Positions 1-9,056 of a stretch of 64,000 nt of DNA are shown in pieces. The notes under the pieces were generated by a model. That model saw only the letters and a list, made by a program, of their open reading frames with translations. It was not told the DNA's origin and searched no databases. Each line of letters begins with the position of its first letter. Positions within the stretch are counted from its first letter, which is position 1. Made by a program: the position numbers and the translations under genes. The stretch is from positions 248,001 through 312,000 of the forward strand of contig OZ244895.1 of the NCBI GenBank assembly GCA_965221555.1. The letters are read 5' to 3'. The DNA is from JAJEAD01 sp965221555. Its GTDB lineage: Bacteria; Pseudomonadota; Gammaproteobacteria; HK1.

Positions 1-387
1 GACTGGCACGACTTCTTCGTCGACCGGGACGTGCGCCTCATCCCGATGATGGAGGTGGTGGAACGCGGCATCGAGAGCTGCACCCGGGAGATCTTCGATA
101 TCGCCTGGAAGGGCACGGACGCCGTCTACTGCTCCTGGGACACCGACTCCCTGGACGCCGGTTGCATGCCCGGCACTACCGCGCCGGAGTGCTTCGGCAT
201 CAAGTCCCGGGAGGCGATCCAGCTCGCCCGCATCGCCGGCACCTACGGCGCCGACGTGCTGGAGATCTCCGAGCTATGCCCCCTCTTCGACGTGAGCCAG
301 ATGAGCACCAAGCTCGCCTGCTGCATGATCTACCACTACCTCGGCAGCCGCGCGCAGACGCTCGCGCGACAGGGACTCGCGGCCTGA
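1..387 (+). CDS. Ureohydrolase (agmatinase/guanidinase-like), C-terminal part
   Basis: This is the C-terminal 128 codons of an arginase/agmatinase-superfamily enzyme; the start lies before the window. Ureohydrolases remove urea from a guanidino substrate using two metal ions. The metal-binding segment SWDTDSLDAGCMPGT (fragment residues 45-59) keeps both aspartates (D47, D49) expected of an active enzyme, followed by the family's SREA segment and an ISELCPLFD stretch. The protein at 1050-2084 is a clear paralogue in which these aspartates are asparagines, so the two may act together. Substrate (agmatine, guanidine or other) cannot be decided from this part; urease genes just downstream would consume the urea formed. 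Confidence 0.85.
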   Translation, partial: DWHDFFVDRDVRLIPMMEVVERGIESCTREIFDIAWKGTDAVYCSWDTDSLDAGCMPGTTAPECFGIKSREAIQLARIAGTYGADVLEISELCPLFDVSQMSTKLACCMIYHYLGSRAQTLARQGLAA

Positions 388-430
388 GCGCGCAAAGGCC
401 CCGCCCATGCGCCGAAAGGCGAAAGCCGGC

Positions 431-877
431 TCAGTGACAGGCCCGCCCGTGCGCCTTCAGCCGCCAGTAGTTGTAGGGAAGCGGAGTGATGAAGCCCGCC
501 GCCAGCATGATCGGTATCACCCACCATGTCAGAATGGCGCCGCCGGTCAGCGCCCAATCCACCGCGTTCATTACGGTCTCCATGGCCACCATGGAGATGA
601 ACGACATGCCGATCGCGGTGCGGAACGCGAGCCTGAGCTCCATCTGGCGAGACAGGATCACGGTCTCGAGCGCAATCGAGGTCAGCAGCCCGTTGACGAT
701 CGCGAGGCTCATGATCGCCAGGGTCGGCCAGGGGATTCCGGTAAATTGAAAGTAGGCGATCGTCCCGAAATCGCCGATGGCGCAGCCGAGAAGGCACCAG
801 GCGGTGTTCTTGGACGCCCGGCGCCAAGTATGGCGACAGCGCCAGTCGAAGGGAGTGCTTGCGGCTATGGCGACCAT
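431..877 (-). CDS. DUF4396 family membrane protein
   Basis: A 148-residue protein with about four hydrophobic segments. The pattern WCLLGCAIGDFGTIAYFQ near residues 27-44, the MAMETVMNAVD segment near residues 97-107 and the ending YNYWRLKAHGRACH match my recollection of DUF4396 proteins. The conserved Cys and His residues would suit metal contact, but function is unknown. It lies on the minus strand between two plus-strand ureohydrolase genes. The start is the ATG at 877; no strong ribosome-binding site precedes it. A promoter with MerR-type geometry at 913-943 points at this gene, which suggests induction by a metal such as copper. The family call is from sequence pattern only. Confidence 0.75.
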   Translation of the reverse strand: MVAIAASTPFDWRCRHTWRRASKNTAWCLLGCAIGDFGTIAYFQFTGIPWPTLAIMSLAIVNGLLTSIALETVILSRQMELRLAFRTAIGMSFISMVAMETVMNAVDWALTGGAILTWWVIPIMLAAGFITPLPYNYWRLKAHGRACH

Positions 878-912
878 GGCGGATCGACCCCGCTCGATTG
901 CGACCTGCCGGA

Positions 913-943
913 AGCCTAATGTCTCCAGTTACTGGAGAGTCAA
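913..943 (-). promoter_or_regulatory. MerR-family (CueR/HmrR-like) promoter and operator
   Basis: Read on the minus strand, a -35 element TTGACT (943-938) and a -10 element TAGGCT (918-913) are separated by 19 bp, longer than the usual 17. The spacer holds a perfect dyad, TCTCCAG-N3-CTGGAGA (922-938). A 19-bp spacer with a central dyad of the CTCCAGTAACTGGAG type is the hallmark of promoters activated by MerR-family metal sensors, especially copper-responsive CueR/HmrR. Transcription would start near 906, about 28 bases before the DUF4396 start codon. The regulator is not in the window. Confidence 0.7.
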
Positions 944-1049
944 GGGAAACAAAGGACGGGGCGCGCGATCGAGCCCCGATGGGCCGTTGTTCCACGCATA
1001 ATCGAGGGCCGAAGAAGCCATCCGCCCTCTCGAGGAGACAGACCGACCG

Positions 1050-2084
1050 ATGAACCCCGCCAAAGCCTACGCGCATCTCTTCTCGCCCCGGGGAGGCGAC
1101 GAGGCCGACAACTACCGCGCCCCGGGACAGATCACCTTCCTGCGCTCGGACCACGTCGCGCTCGACACCGAAAAGCTCCGAGACTCAGGGGCCCGCTACG
1201 CGTTTCTCGGCGTGCCCTTCGACGAGGGCAACGTCGGCAAGCCCGGCTCCGAGGAAGGTCCGCGGGAGTTCCGGCTCGCCTCCCAGGAGTACTTCCCCTA
1301 CTGGTTCGAGTTCAAGGTCGACCTCGACGGCAGCAGCGTCGACTGCGGCGACGTGCAGATGCCCAAGGTCAATCCGGCCTTGAGTCGCGAGCGCATCTAC
1401 AAGGCGGTACGCGAGATCCTCGCGGCCGGCGTGACCCCCATCATCTGCGGTGGCGATCGCTCCATCTCCATTCCCGCCGCCCGCGCCCTGTCGGACCACA
1501 TCGGCGCCGAAGCGAAGATGGGCTACCTGCACTTCGGCGCCCACCTCGACCTCGCCGACACCTGGGCAGGGGAGAGAACGGTCAGCACCTGCGCGCTCGC
1601 GCGCATCACCGAGCTGCCCAATCTCGCCGGCGCCAACGTCGGCCACGTCGGCGCCCGCAACTCCCTCAACCCCAAGGACTGGATCGATCTCGCGAAGGAG
1701 CGCGGCATCCGCTTCCATCCCATGTTCGAGCTCCTGGAACGTGGGGTCGACACCGCGGCCGCGGAGGCGATCGCGCAGGCCTGGGACGGGACCGACGCCC
1801 AGTACCTCAGCTTCAACTTCAACGTCATGGACGCCTCGATGGCGCCGGGAGTCACCGCGACGGAACCGGGCGGCATCGAGTCGCGAGAGATGATGCGCAT
1901 CGCCGGCCTGCTCGGGGCGCGGGGCGGCGTCAACGTCATCGACATCTCCGAGCTCTGTCCGATCTACGATGTGAGCGGCACCACCTCGAGGCTCGCGGTG
2001 TGCGTCGTACTGCGCATCATGGCGGCGATCGCGCAGGCCCGGGGAGAGCTGGTCGATCAGTCCCTGCGGCGTCCGAGCTCCTGA
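1050..2084 (+). CDS. Ureohydrolase-fold protein lacking most metal ligands
   Basis: A 344-residue full-length arginase/agmatinase-fold protein. The fold motifs are recognisable but four of six metal ligands are changed: GGDHS reads GGDRS (R137), the DAHxD motif reads GAHLD (G163 replaces Asp; H165 and D167 remain), and the DxD pair reads NFN (N256, N258). This predicts a catalytically dead subunit or a protein with another function. It is clearly related to the partial gene at the window start, whose DxD pair is intact, so a heteromer of active and inactive chains is an attractive inference. The start ATG at 1050 is preceded by CGAGGAGA. ureE follows after 21 bases, placing it probably at the head of the urease accessory operon. 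Confidence 0.85.
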   Translation: MNPAKAYAHLFSPRGGDEADNYRAPGQITFLRSDHVALDTEKLRDSGARYAFLGVPFDEGNVGKPGSEEGPREFRLASQEYFPYWFEFKVDLDGSSVDCGDVQMPKVNPALSRERIYKAVREILAAGVTPIICGGDRSISIPAARALSDHIGAEAKMGYLHFGAHLDLADTWAGERTVSTCALARITELPNLAGANVGHVGARNSLNPKDWIDLAKERGIRFHPMFELLERGVDTAAAEAIAQAWDGTDAQYLSFNFNVMDASMAPGVTATEPGGIESREMMRIAGLLGARGGVNVIDISELCPIYDVSGTTSRLAVCVVLRIMAAIAQARGELVDQSLRRPSS

Positions 2085-2105
2085 GCCGGATCGTCGAGAG
2101 CCGCG

Positions 2106-2570
2106 TTGGCCCTTCGCATCCACCGCGTGATCGGCCATGCGCGGGACGTTGAGCTCGCCGAGCGCCTGCACCGCCTCGAACACGAGGGCCGCGTCGAGTA
2201 TCTGACCCTCGAAAGCCACGACATGCACCGGCGCCGGCTGCGCGCTCGCACCGACGGGGAGACCGAGTGCCTGATCGCGCTGCCCCGCGACCAGACCTTG
2301 AGCGATGGCGCGGTACTCGCGCTCGACGAGGCGCACGCCGTCGTGGTGCGCCTGGAGGTGGAGCGCTGGCTCACGCTCGCCCCCCGGGACGCAAGCGCCG
2401 CCCTGGAGCTCGGCTACTTCGCCGGCAATCTTCACTGGCGGGTACGCTTTGCCGGCCCCCGACTTCAGATCGCCCTGGAAGGACCGAGGGAGGACTACAT
2501 GGCACGCCTCAGGCCCATGCTCCAGGATGGGCGGACACGGGAGATCGAGGACGATGCACGCCCCGAGTGA
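2106..2570 (+). CDS. ureE: Urease accessory protein UreE (nickel chaperone)
   Basis: UreE delivers nickel to apo-urease in the cytoplasm. The 154-residue product has the N-terminal substrate-like beta domain and the metal-binding domain with the GNxHW motif (YFAGNLHWRV, about residues 103-112). It ends in a short acidic tail rather than the His-rich tail of some family members. The TTG at 2106 is used as the start; a GTG seven codons in (2124) is a possible alternative. It is first of four accessory genes: ureF starts inside its 3' end (17-base overlap), so translation is probably coupled. Confidence 0.85.
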   Translation: MALRIHRVIGHARDVELAERLHRLEHEGRVEYLTLESHDMHRRRLRARTDGETECLIALPRDQTLSDGAVLALDEAHAVVVRLEVERWLTLAPRDASAALELGYFAGNLHWRVRFAGPRLQIALEGPREDYMARLRPMLQDGRTREIEDDARPE

Positions 2571-3234
2571 TCGGCTGGCCCTGCTCCAGCACGGCGACAG
2601 CTTCTTTCCCTCCGGCGCGCTCTCATTCTCCTTCGGCCTGGAAACGCTCTGCGAAAACGCAGCGCTCGACTCCGCGCCGGCGCTGGCCTCCTTTCTGGAG
2701 GGCCAGCTGGAACAGCGCTGGGCGACCTTCGATCGGGGCGCCCTGGCGGCGGCCCATCGGGTGGCGCCGGACTGCGCGGCCATCGCCCGGATCGATACCC
2801 TGCTCGAGGCCTCGACGCTGGCCACCGAACTGCGCGAGGGCTCGCGCCGCAGCGGCCGCGCGCTCCTCAAGGTGCATGGCGCCCTGGACACGGCGGGCGC
2901 CGCCGCCTACGGCGCCGTGGTGAGCAAGGGAGAGGCTCCGGGCCACGTGGCCGCGGTTCAGGGTCTGGTCTGGCGCGGCGCCGGTCTCGACCTCGCGGCG
3001 GCGGAGACCCTGTCCGCCCACACCTTCGCCACCGGCATCCTGGGAGCGGCCATACGCCTTGGCCTCCTCGGACACATCGGGGCGCAGCGCATCCTGCGCG
3101 ACATCCACGACCTTGTCGCGCGCCTGCTGCGAGAGCCGGCCCCGGACCTCGATGACCTCTGCGCGTCGACGCCCGAAGCCGAGATCGCGGTCATGCGCCA
3201 CGAGACGGCATCCGCCCGACTCTTCGCCAACTGA
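2554..3234 (+). CDS. ureF: Urease accessory protein UreF
   Basis: UreF works in the UreD-UreF-UreG complex that carbamylates and nickel-loads apo-urease. The 226-residue length is typical. The N-terminal [20 protein letters not shown] segment matches the family pattern in which a Pro-Ser/Thr-Gly turn precedes a helix, and the rest is largely alpha-helical, ending with the [10 protein letters not shown] stretch. The ATG at 2554 is chosen because it gives the expected N terminus; it overlaps the end of ureE by 17 bases. An 80-base gap separates it from ureG. Confidence 0.87.
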   Translation: MHAPSDRLALLQHGDSFFPSGALSFSFGLETLCENAALDSAPALASFLEGQLEQRWATFDRGALAAAHRVAPDCAAIARIDTLLEASTLATELREGSRRSGRALLKVHGALDTAGAAAYGAVVSKGEAPGHVAAVQGLVWRGAGLDLAAAETLSAHTFATGILGAAIRLGLLGHIGAQRILRDIHDLVARLLREPAPDLDDLCASTPEAEIAVMRHETASARLFAN

Positions 3235-3314
3235 GACCGCCAGGCGCGCGCCGAGGGGATCCCCGATGTCATACCCTTCCCCGTCACGAGCAATCCGGAC
3301 CGGACGATCTCGCG

Positions 3315-3953
3315 ATGAGCCCTGACTCGCCAAGCCCCGACCAGCCCGCGCCCGCGCGGATCGGGATCGGAGGCCCGGTGGGCTCGGGCAAGACCGCGCT
3401 TATCGAAAGGCTGATTCCGCTCCTCGGAACGCGGGGCTCGAGCGTGGCGGTGGTCACCAACGACCTCGTCACGCGGGAAGACGCCGAGCGCCTGCGCCGG
3501 AGCGGCCTTCTCGATCCCCGGCGGATCCTCGCGGTCGAGACCGGGGCTTGTCCCCACACCGCGATCCGGGAAGACCCCACCATGAACCTGGAGGCGGTCG
3601 ACCGCCTGATCGAGAGCGTGCCGGACCTCTCGGTGATCCTCATCGAGAGCGGGGGTGACAACCTTGCGTCCACCTTCTCCCTCGATCTGGTGGACTACTG
3701 GCTCTTCGTCATCGACGCCGCCGACGGCGACGACATCCCCCGAAAGCGGGGTCCGGGCATCGTGCGCGCGGACCTCCTCGTCATCAACAAGACGGACCTC
3801 GCCCCCCTGGTCGGCGCGGACCTCGGCCGAATGCGGCGTGAGGCGCGCGAGGTGCGCGGCGGGAAGCCGGTGCTGACGACGAACTGCGCCACGGGAGAGG
3901 GACTCGACGCGGTGGTCGAGCGCCTGTCCCGCGATGTCCTCTTCGACGACTGA
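3315..3953 (+). CDS. ureG: Urease accessory GTPase UreG
   Basis: UreG is the GTPase that powers nickel insertion into urease. The 212-residue protein has the P-loop [13 protein letters not shown] (about residues 17-29), the invariant metal-binding Cys-Pro-His in [17 protein letters not shown] (about residues 76-92), an ESGGDNL segment and the guanine-specificity NKTD (near residue 158). All expected motifs are intact, so it should be functional. No clear ribosome-binding site precedes the ATG. The 3' end overlaps ureD by 20 bases. The first ~14 residues are Pro/Ser-rich and longer than in many UreG proteins. Confidence 0.93.
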   Translation: MSPDSPSPDQPAPARIGIGGPVGSGKTALIERLIPLLGTRGSSVAVVTNDLVTREDAERLRRSGLLDPRRILAVETGACPHTAIREDPTMNLEAVDRLIESVPDLSVILIESGGDNLASTFSLDLVDYWLFVIDAADGDDIPRKRGPGIVRADLLVINKTDLAPLVGADLGRMRREAREVRGGKPVLTTNCATGEGLDAVVERLSRDVLFDD

Positions 3954-4803
3954 GGCCCGGCGAGCGCCGGCGCGCACGCGTGGGCGCCTGCGGACGGCCT
4001 TCGCCGTCGACGCGCGTGGAAAGAGCTACCTCGCCCGACAGTACGCCTCCTATCCCTTTCATCTCTGCCGCGCGCAGTACCTCGACCCCGACCTCCCGGA
4101 GATGGCAAGCCTCTACGTCCAGACGAGCGCCGGAGGCCTATACTCCGGCGACCGGCTGGACGTAGAGATCCGCACCGAAGCGGGCGCCAAGGCCCACATC
4201 ACCACCCAGGCGGCGAGCATCGCCTACCGCATGCCCGAGGGTGAAGCACGGCAGCGCATCCACCTGTCGGGCGGACCCGGGAGTCTGCTCGAGTACCTGC
4301 CCGACCCGACCATTCTCTTTCCCGAAGCGCGTCTGCGCACCGCGGTCACGCTCGAACCCGCGCCCGGCGCCCTCATCATCGCCGGCGACGCCTTCCTGCC
4401 TCACGACCCCGGAGGCGGCGACCGGCCCTTCGCTTTCTGCGCGGGCGAGAGCCGCGTCGTCGGCCCCGGAAATCGCCTGCGCGCGCTGGACCGCTTTCAT
4501 CTCGATGGCGCCGCCTGGATGGCGGGGACCGCCGGGGTGAGCGGCAAGCGCCTCATGCAGGGCACCCTGATCGCGGCCGGAGACGCCGCGGCGCCGGAGA
4601 CCCTGCTTGCAGCCCTGCGCGATGGGCTCGCGAAGGCGCCGCCCGCCGTCTACGGCGCGGCCTGCGCCCTGCCCAACCGCGGCGGGGCCTGGGCGCGCCT
4701 GCTCGCCGCGGACGCAGCGGAGCTCACCGAGACCATGACCGGGCTCTGGGCCGCGCTCCGCGCCCGCGTCACCGGCCACCTTCCCGCCCCGCGCCGCAAG
4801 TAG
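3934..4803 (+). CDS. ureD: Urease accessory protein UreD (UreH)
   Basis: UreD is the scaffold that binds apo-urease and recruits UreF and UreG. The 289-residue product has the family's beta-rich body, including [13 protein letters not shown] (about residues 68-80), [11 protein letters not shown] and [14 protein letters not shown]. It is last in the ureEFGD operon, whereas in many bacteria ureD comes first. It converges on ureC, which is on the opposite strand 266 bases away, with repeat copy R1 between them. Accessory and structural genes must therefore be transcribed from separate promoters. Confidence 0.88.
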   Translation: MSSSTTEARRAPARTRGRLRTAFAVDARGKSYLARQYASYPFHLCRAQYLDPDLPEMASLYVQTSAGGLYSGDRLDVEIRTEAGAKAHITTQAASIAYRMPEGEARQRIHLSGGPGSLLEYLPDPTILFPEARLRTAVTLEPAPGALIIAGDAFLPHDPGGGDRPFAFCAGESRVVGPGNRLRALDRFHLDGAAWMAGTAGVSGKRLMQGTLIAAGDAAAPETLLAALRDGLAKAPPAVYGAACALPNRGGAWARLLAADAAELTETMTGLWAALRARVTGHLPAPRRK

Positions 4804-4825
4804 GGGGCCGATTCCGGCGCCCTGA

Positions 4826-5006
4826 CCCGCAAACTTCACCGATTACTCAACTCGCGGACGCCAATCTGCTCGCGGGTGCGAGTCTCCCTCCCCCAAGCCA
4901 CTTCGACTTCGTGTCGGTTACGACTTCAGCGTCTTCCGGTCCGCGCGCCACACTATCCCGGCGTCCTGGCGACCGAAGCGGCCGAACATCGGTGAAATAT
5001 ACGGGC
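4826..5006 (+). repeat. Intergenic inverted-end repeat, copy R1
   Basis: One of a family of about 180-bp repeats. It opens with an ACTTCACCGATT-type end followed by GCGGACGCCAAT, and closes with CCGAACATCGGTGAAAT, an imperfect complement of the start. The centre carries the family segment around TTCAGCGTCTTCCGGTCCG. It fills the space between the convergent ureD and ureC genes. Confidence 0.85.
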
Positions 5007-5069
5007 AAACCGCCCTCGCCAGCTCCCATCGACCCCCGCGGGTGCGCATCCGCCGGCACGGACCGCGCT

Positions 5070-6779
5070 TCATCTCAGCATGTAGCGCTGGCCGAGCGTT
5101 ACGCGTTCGAGCGGCTCGCACCAGGCCAGCTCGCCGTCCACGAACACGTCGAAGGTCTGGGCATCGACGCGGATCTCGGGACACACGTCGTTGTGCATCA
5201 TGTCGCGCTTGCCGAGGCTTCGTGTCCCGGAGACCGGAAGCAGCGGCGTGGCGAGCCCGAGCCGGCCCGCGATATCGGCCTCGATCGCGCGGGGATGCAC
5301 GAAGTTGACGGAGAGCCCCTGCGGCGCGCGGCCGTACGCTCCCCACTGCGGTCTCGCGATCAGCGGATCGCAGGTCGAGAGACTCGCCGCCGCGTCGCCG
5401 GACACCGCCCACGCGGCGAAGCCGCTCTTGATGACGATCGACGCCTTGATCCCGAAGTGGGTGGGCCGCCACAGGACGATGTCCGCCATCTTTCCCGGCT
5501 CGATCGAGCCTATCCACTCCTCGACGCCGAAGGTGCGGGCCGCATTGATGGTGTACTTGGCGATGTAGCGCTTGATGCGCTCGTTGTCGGCACGCGCCGT
5601 GCGCTCCTCGGGGAGGCGGCCGCGCTGGTCCTTCATCTTGCTCGCGAGTTGCCAGCATCGGGGAACGACCTCGTTGATCCGCCCCATCCCCTGGCTGTCG
5701 GAGCCGAACATCGAGATCGCCCCCATGTCGTGGAGGATGTCTTCCGCCGCGATGGTCTGGGGGCGGATGCGGCTCTCGGCGAAGGCCACGTCCTCGGGTA
5801 TCGCCGGGTTCAATCGGTGGGCGACCATCGTCATGTCCAGGTGCTCGTCAAAGGTGTTGACGGTGTAGGGGTTGGTGGGGTTGGTCGAGGAGGGCAGGCA
5901 GTTCGGCACCGCATTGCAACGGATGATGTCCGGCGCGTGACCTCCCCCCGCACCCTCGGTGTGGTACATGTGGATGGTGCGCCCCGCAATCGCGGCGATG
6001 GTGTCCTCGTAGAAGCCCGCCTCGTTGAGGGTGTCGGTGTGAAGCTGCACCTGGAAGTCGTGCTCGTCCGCGGCCCGCAGACAGGCATCGATGGTGGCGG
6101 GCATCGCGCCGTAGTCCTCGTGGATCTTCACGCCGATGACCCCGCCCGCGAGCCCCTCCGCCACCGACTCCGCGAAGTGCAGGCTGCCGCGGCTGAAGAA
6201 TCCGAAGTTCACCGGGAAGTGCTCCGCCGCCTGCAACATGCGCCCGGTGTGCCACTCTCCGCCGCTGTCGATCGCCATCAGGATGCCGTGCCCGCCGCCG
6301 AACATGGAGGTGAGTCCGGTGCTGAGGGCGTGGTGGGTGAGCTCGACGCTCTTCTGGTGCACGTGCACGTCGATGCCGCCGGGGGTGGCGATGTAACCCT
6401 CGCCGTGGCACACCACCGTCGACGCGCCGCAGACCAGCTCGGGATGCACGCCGGCCATGATCGCGGGATTGCCGGCCTTGCCCACGCCGACGATCCGGCC
6501 GTCGCGGATGCCGATGTCGCCCTTGACGATCCCCTGCACCGGGTCGATGAGCAGCGCGTTGTGCACCACCAGGTCGAGGCAGCCGTCGGCGCGCTTGACC
6601 CCGGCGGCAAAGCCCATGCCGTCGCGCATGGTCTTGCCGCCGCCGGTCATGCATTCCTCCCCCGGCACCGCGTGGTCGTGCTCGACCTCGGCAAGCAGCG
6701 ACGTGTCGCCCAGACGGACGAGGTCCCCCCGGGTGGGTCCGTAGTGAGCGGCGTAGGCCGCCCTCGTCATCTTGACCAT
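5070..6779 (-). CDS. ureC: Urease alpha (catalytic) subunit, divergent
   Basis: Hydrolyses urea to ammonia and carbamate. The 569-residue length is standard. The nickel ligands are all visible: H139 and H141 in GGIDVHVH, K218 for carbamylation in [10 protein letters not shown]247 in QLHTDT, H273 in [10 protein letters not shown] and D361 in GSDSQGMGR. It departs from the family in several conserved places: HEDWG reads HEDYG; the active-site flap CHH reads AHR (A320-H321-R322), so the well-known flap cysteine is absent though its histidine neighbour remains; and the usual TTCTPGPW loop after the GGG segment is replaced by MAIDSGGEW (168-176). Urea hydrolysis is likely but an altered substrate preference is possible. 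It lies 15 bases after ureAB. Confidence 0.88.
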   Translation of the reverse strand: MVKMTRAAYAAHYGPTRGDLVRLGDTSLLAEVEHDHAVPGEECMTGGGKTMRDGMGFAAGVKRADGCLDLVVHNALLIDPVQGIVKGDIGIRDGRIVGVGKAGNPAIMAGVHPELVCGASTVVCHGEGYIATPGGIDVHVHQKSVELTHHALSTGLTSMFGGGHGILMAIDSGGEWHTGRMLQAAEHFPVNFGFFSRGSLHFAESVAEGLAGGVIGVKIHEDYGAMPATIDACLRAADEHDFQVQLHTDTLNEAGFYEDTIAAIAGRTIHMYHTEGAGGGHAPDIIRCNAVPNCLPSSTNPTNPYTVNTFDEHLDMTMVAHRLNPAIPEDVAFAESRIRPQTIAAEDILHDMGAISMFGSDSQGMGRINEVVPRCWQLASKMKDQRGRLPEERTARADNERIKRYIAKYTINAARTFGVEEWIGSIEPGKMADIVLWRPTHFGIKASIVIKSGFAAWAVSGDAAASLSTCDPLIARPQWGAYGRAPQGLSVNFVHPRAIEADIAGRLGLATPLLPVSGTRSLGKRDMMHNDVCPEIRVDAQTFDVFVDGELAWCEPLERVTLGQRYMLR

Positions 6780-6794
6780 CAGCAGTCTCCTTCC

Positions 6795-7496
6795 TCAGGC
6801 GCCGAGAAAGCCGTGCTCGCGCGCGCGCACGATGGCGGCCGCCTTGACCTCCGGCGAGTGGATGGAGCCGTTGGTCAGACCGTTCAGCCCCGTGACCTCC
6901 CCCGTTCCCGCGATCTCGACCAGCGTCACCTCCCGGCTCATGCCCGGTTCGAATCGCGTCGCGGTGCCGGCGGGGATGTCGAGGCGCATGCCAAACGCCT
7001 TCTCCCGGTCGAAGTGGAGGCCCCGGTTCGCCTCGAAGAAGTGCAGGTGGCTTCCCACCTGCACCGGGCGATCCCCGGTGTTGCGGACCGTGAGCGTCTG
7101 GCGCCGCCGTCCCGGATTGAGCTCGATGTCCTCGTCGGGAGTGATGATCTCGCCCGCGCGTTCCTCCGGCGTATCGGCGCCGCCCTCGCGCCCCGGCCGG
7201 ATCGGATCATGGACCGTCACCAGCTTGGCCCCGTCGGGGAACATCCCCTCGACCTGGACGATCGGCATCAGGCGGGCCACGCCGGGCATCACGTCGTCGG
7301 TGCTGAGCAGCCGGGAGCCGATAGCCATCAGCTCGGCGACCGAGCGCCCCTCGCGCGCGCCCTCCAGGATCTCGTCGGCGATGTACGCCTGCGCCTCGGG
7401 GTGATTGAGCTTCAGGCCCTTCGCGCGGCGGCGTCTCGCGATCTCGGCCGCGACGAAGATCGTGAGCCGTTCCATTTCGGTCGGAGTAAGCATCAT
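6795..7496 (-). CDS. ureAB: Fused urease gamma-beta subunit
   Basis: A 233-residue fusion of the small urease subunits, as in Helicobacter UreA. The gamma part (about residues 1-105) starts [20 protein letters not shown] and includes [13 protein letters not shown]; the beta part (about 115-233) has [19 protein letters not shown] and GLNGLTNG. The start is the first of two adjacent ATG codons at 7496, preceded by AGGAGG eight bases upstream. With ureC it makes a two-gene structural operon on the minus strand, divergent from the M19 dipeptidase-like gene and separated from the accessory genes. Confidence 0.93.
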   Translation of the reverse strand: MMLTPTEMERLTIFVAAEIARRRRAKGLKLNHPEAQAYIADEILEGAREGRSVAELMAIGSRLLSTDDVMPGVARLMPIVQVEGMFPDGAKLVTVHDPIRPGREGGADTPEERAGEIITPDEDIELNPGRRRQTLTVRNTGDRPVQVGSHLHFFEANRGLHFDREKAFGMRLDIPAGTATRFEPGMSREVTLVEIAGTGEVTGLNGLTNGSIHSPEVKAAAIVRAREHGFLGA

Positions 7497-7701
7497 GGGG
7501 TTGACCTCCTGGTGGGTGGCGACGAGGGGAATGCGCGTGGAGCCCCCGGCATTGGCGCGCGTACCGGCGAGCGGGCGGCCCCCGGTGCGGCGCGATCGCC
7601 GGGGCGGAGCGCGTTCGCGATGTGGCGAGCACACCACTCGCCCCTTCGCATTGCAACTGCGCTATGCCACGATGGGGCGGACCGAGAACACGGAGTGGCG
7701 C

Positions 7702-8757
7702 GTGAACCGGACCGGTGAAGACTCCGCGAGCGACGCCGCCGCCACGCTCTACGCGAGTGCGCTCGTCTGGGATCAGACCTTCCCCGCCACGCTCGCCTGC
7801 GGCGCCTGGGACGCGCACTTTCGCATGCTGGCACGCATGCGAGCGAGCGGCTACAGCGCGGTCTCGATCACCGTCGCCTACGACCCCGACGACAGCGAGA
7901 GCGCCATCGGGCGAATCGAGGCCTGGCGGCGCTTTGTCGATGCGCACCCGGACGAGTATGTACTGCTCGGCGCCGCGCAAGACGCCGAAGGGGCAAAGGC
8001 GCAGGGCAAGCTCGCACTGGGCTTTCACTTCCAGGGCACCACCGCCTTCGATCGCGACCTCGGACTCGTCGATGTCTTCCACGCGCTCGGGGTGCGCCAT
8101 GCGCTGCTCGCCTACAACCGGCGCAACCCGGTCGGAGTCGGTTGTCACGAGCCCACGGACACCGGACTCACGCGCTTCGGCGGGGAGCTGGTACGCGAGA
8201 TGCAGCGCGCCGGCATGCTCGTCGACTGCTCGCACACCGGTCGGCGGACCGCGCTGGACACGTTCGAGATCGCTTGCGCCCCCGTCATCTACTCCCACTC
8301 AAATTGCGCCGCCCTTCACCGCCATCGCCAGAACATCGACGACGAATTGGCGAAGGCCTGCGCGGCCACCGGCGGAGTGGTGGGGGTGAACGGCATCGGC
8401 ATCTTCCTCGGAGACAACGATGCCTCGACCGACGCGCTGTTTCGCCACGTCGACCACTGGGTTCAATTACTGGGACCGCGCCACGTGGGCCTCGGGCTCG
8501 ACGCGGTCAGCGACCGGGCGGCGATGGCGGCCGCGGTCGCGCAAGATCCCTCCCGGTGGCCGCCGGACCAGCTCTACGAGCTCGAGACCATGGAGTCCTG
8601 CCCGCCGGAACGGATCCCTTCGCTCTGCAGGCGGATGGTGGACGCCGGCTACCCTGATGAAGATGTCCTCGCGGTACTCGGTGGCAACTGGCTTCGTCTC
8701 GCCCGCGAAGTCTGGAAAGCGCCACTCGCCGATTCCGGGTCCGACCCGAGCGCGTAG
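7702..8757 (+). CDS. Membrane dipeptidase-like (peptidase M19) protein with altered zinc site
   Basis: Renal-dipeptidase-like amidohydrolase of about 351 residues with no visible signal peptide. Counting from the GTG at 7702, the zinc histidines H178 (VDCSHTG) and H199 (YSHSN) are present. The N-terminal HxD zinc motif is replaced by VWDQTFPAT (residues 22-30), and the bridging glutamate by Q111 in GFHFQGT. A GxQ variant of this kind also occurs, as I recall, in a subgroup of bacterial M19 proteins, so this may be a natural subfamily with a different metal site or substrate. GTG 7702 has GGAG six bases upstream; ATG 7672 is the alternative. The TAG stop lies at the edge of repeat R2. Confidence 0.75.
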   Translation: MNRTGEDSASDAAATLYASALVWDQTFPATLACGAWDAHFRMLARMRASGYSAVSITVAYDPDDSESAIGRIEAWRRFVDAHPDEYVLLGAAQDAEGAKAQGKLALGFHFQGTTAFDRDLGLVDVFHALGVRHALLAYNRRNPVGVGCHEPTDTGLTRFGGELVREMQRAGMLVDCSHTGRRTALDTFEIACAPVIYSHSNCAALHRHRQNIDDELAKACAATGGVVGVNGIGIFLGDNDASTDALFRHVDHWVQLLGPRHVGLGLDAVSDRAAMAAAVAQDPSRWPPDQLYELETMESCPPERIPSLCRRMVDAGYPDEDVLAVLGGNWLRLAREVWKAPLADSGSDPSA

Positions 8758-9022
8758 CCCGCAAGTTTCACCGATTTCTCAAATCGCGGACGCCAGGATA
8801 CTCGCGGTTGCGGGCCTCCCTGCGTCGCGCCGATTGCGACGTGGCGTCGGCTACCTGTTCGGCTCCGCATTCCTTGGGCGAAGCTTGCCCGCTCGCCGAT
8901 CCTTGCACGCCACCGGCGCTTCGTCTGTTTCCGGCTCGCCGTTGCGCGTCTTACGGTCCGTGCGCCCCACTACGACGGTGTTCTGACGTCCGAAGCGGCC
9001 GAAAATCGGTGAAACTTGCGCG
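8758..9022 (+). repeat. Intergenic inverted-end repeat, copy R2 (long form)
   Basis: Begins directly after the stop codon of the M19 gene with GCCCGCAAGTTTCACCGATT and ends CCGAAAATCGGTGAAACTTG. It is about 85 bp longer than the standard copies because of extra sequence in the middle (roughly 8850-8940). The TA of the TAG stop codon precedes its left end. Confidence 0.85.
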
Positions 9023-9056
9023 CTGACGGCACGACACGGATACCGGACCCGGAACG

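Noticed and set aside
431..1049. Guanidine or other riboswitch before the ureohydrolase gene at 1050
   Set aside because: The dyad at 922-938 fits a MerR-type promoter for the opposite strand better, and I could not find the paired conserved elements of a guanidine riboswitch.
1185..2891. Long minus-strand open frame over the pseudo-ureohydrolase and ureEF genes
   Set aside because: It mirrors the third-position GC bias of real genes on the other strand and has no recognisable protein character.
7624..7642. GGCGAG-N7-CTCGCC dyad in the ureAB/dipeptidase divergent spacer as an operator
   Set aside because: A 6-bp dyad in DNA this GC-rich is expected by chance and nothing else supports it.
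4911..7718. A 935-residue plus-strand open frame
   Set aside because: Antisense shadow of ureC and ureAB; both of those have complete family motifs.
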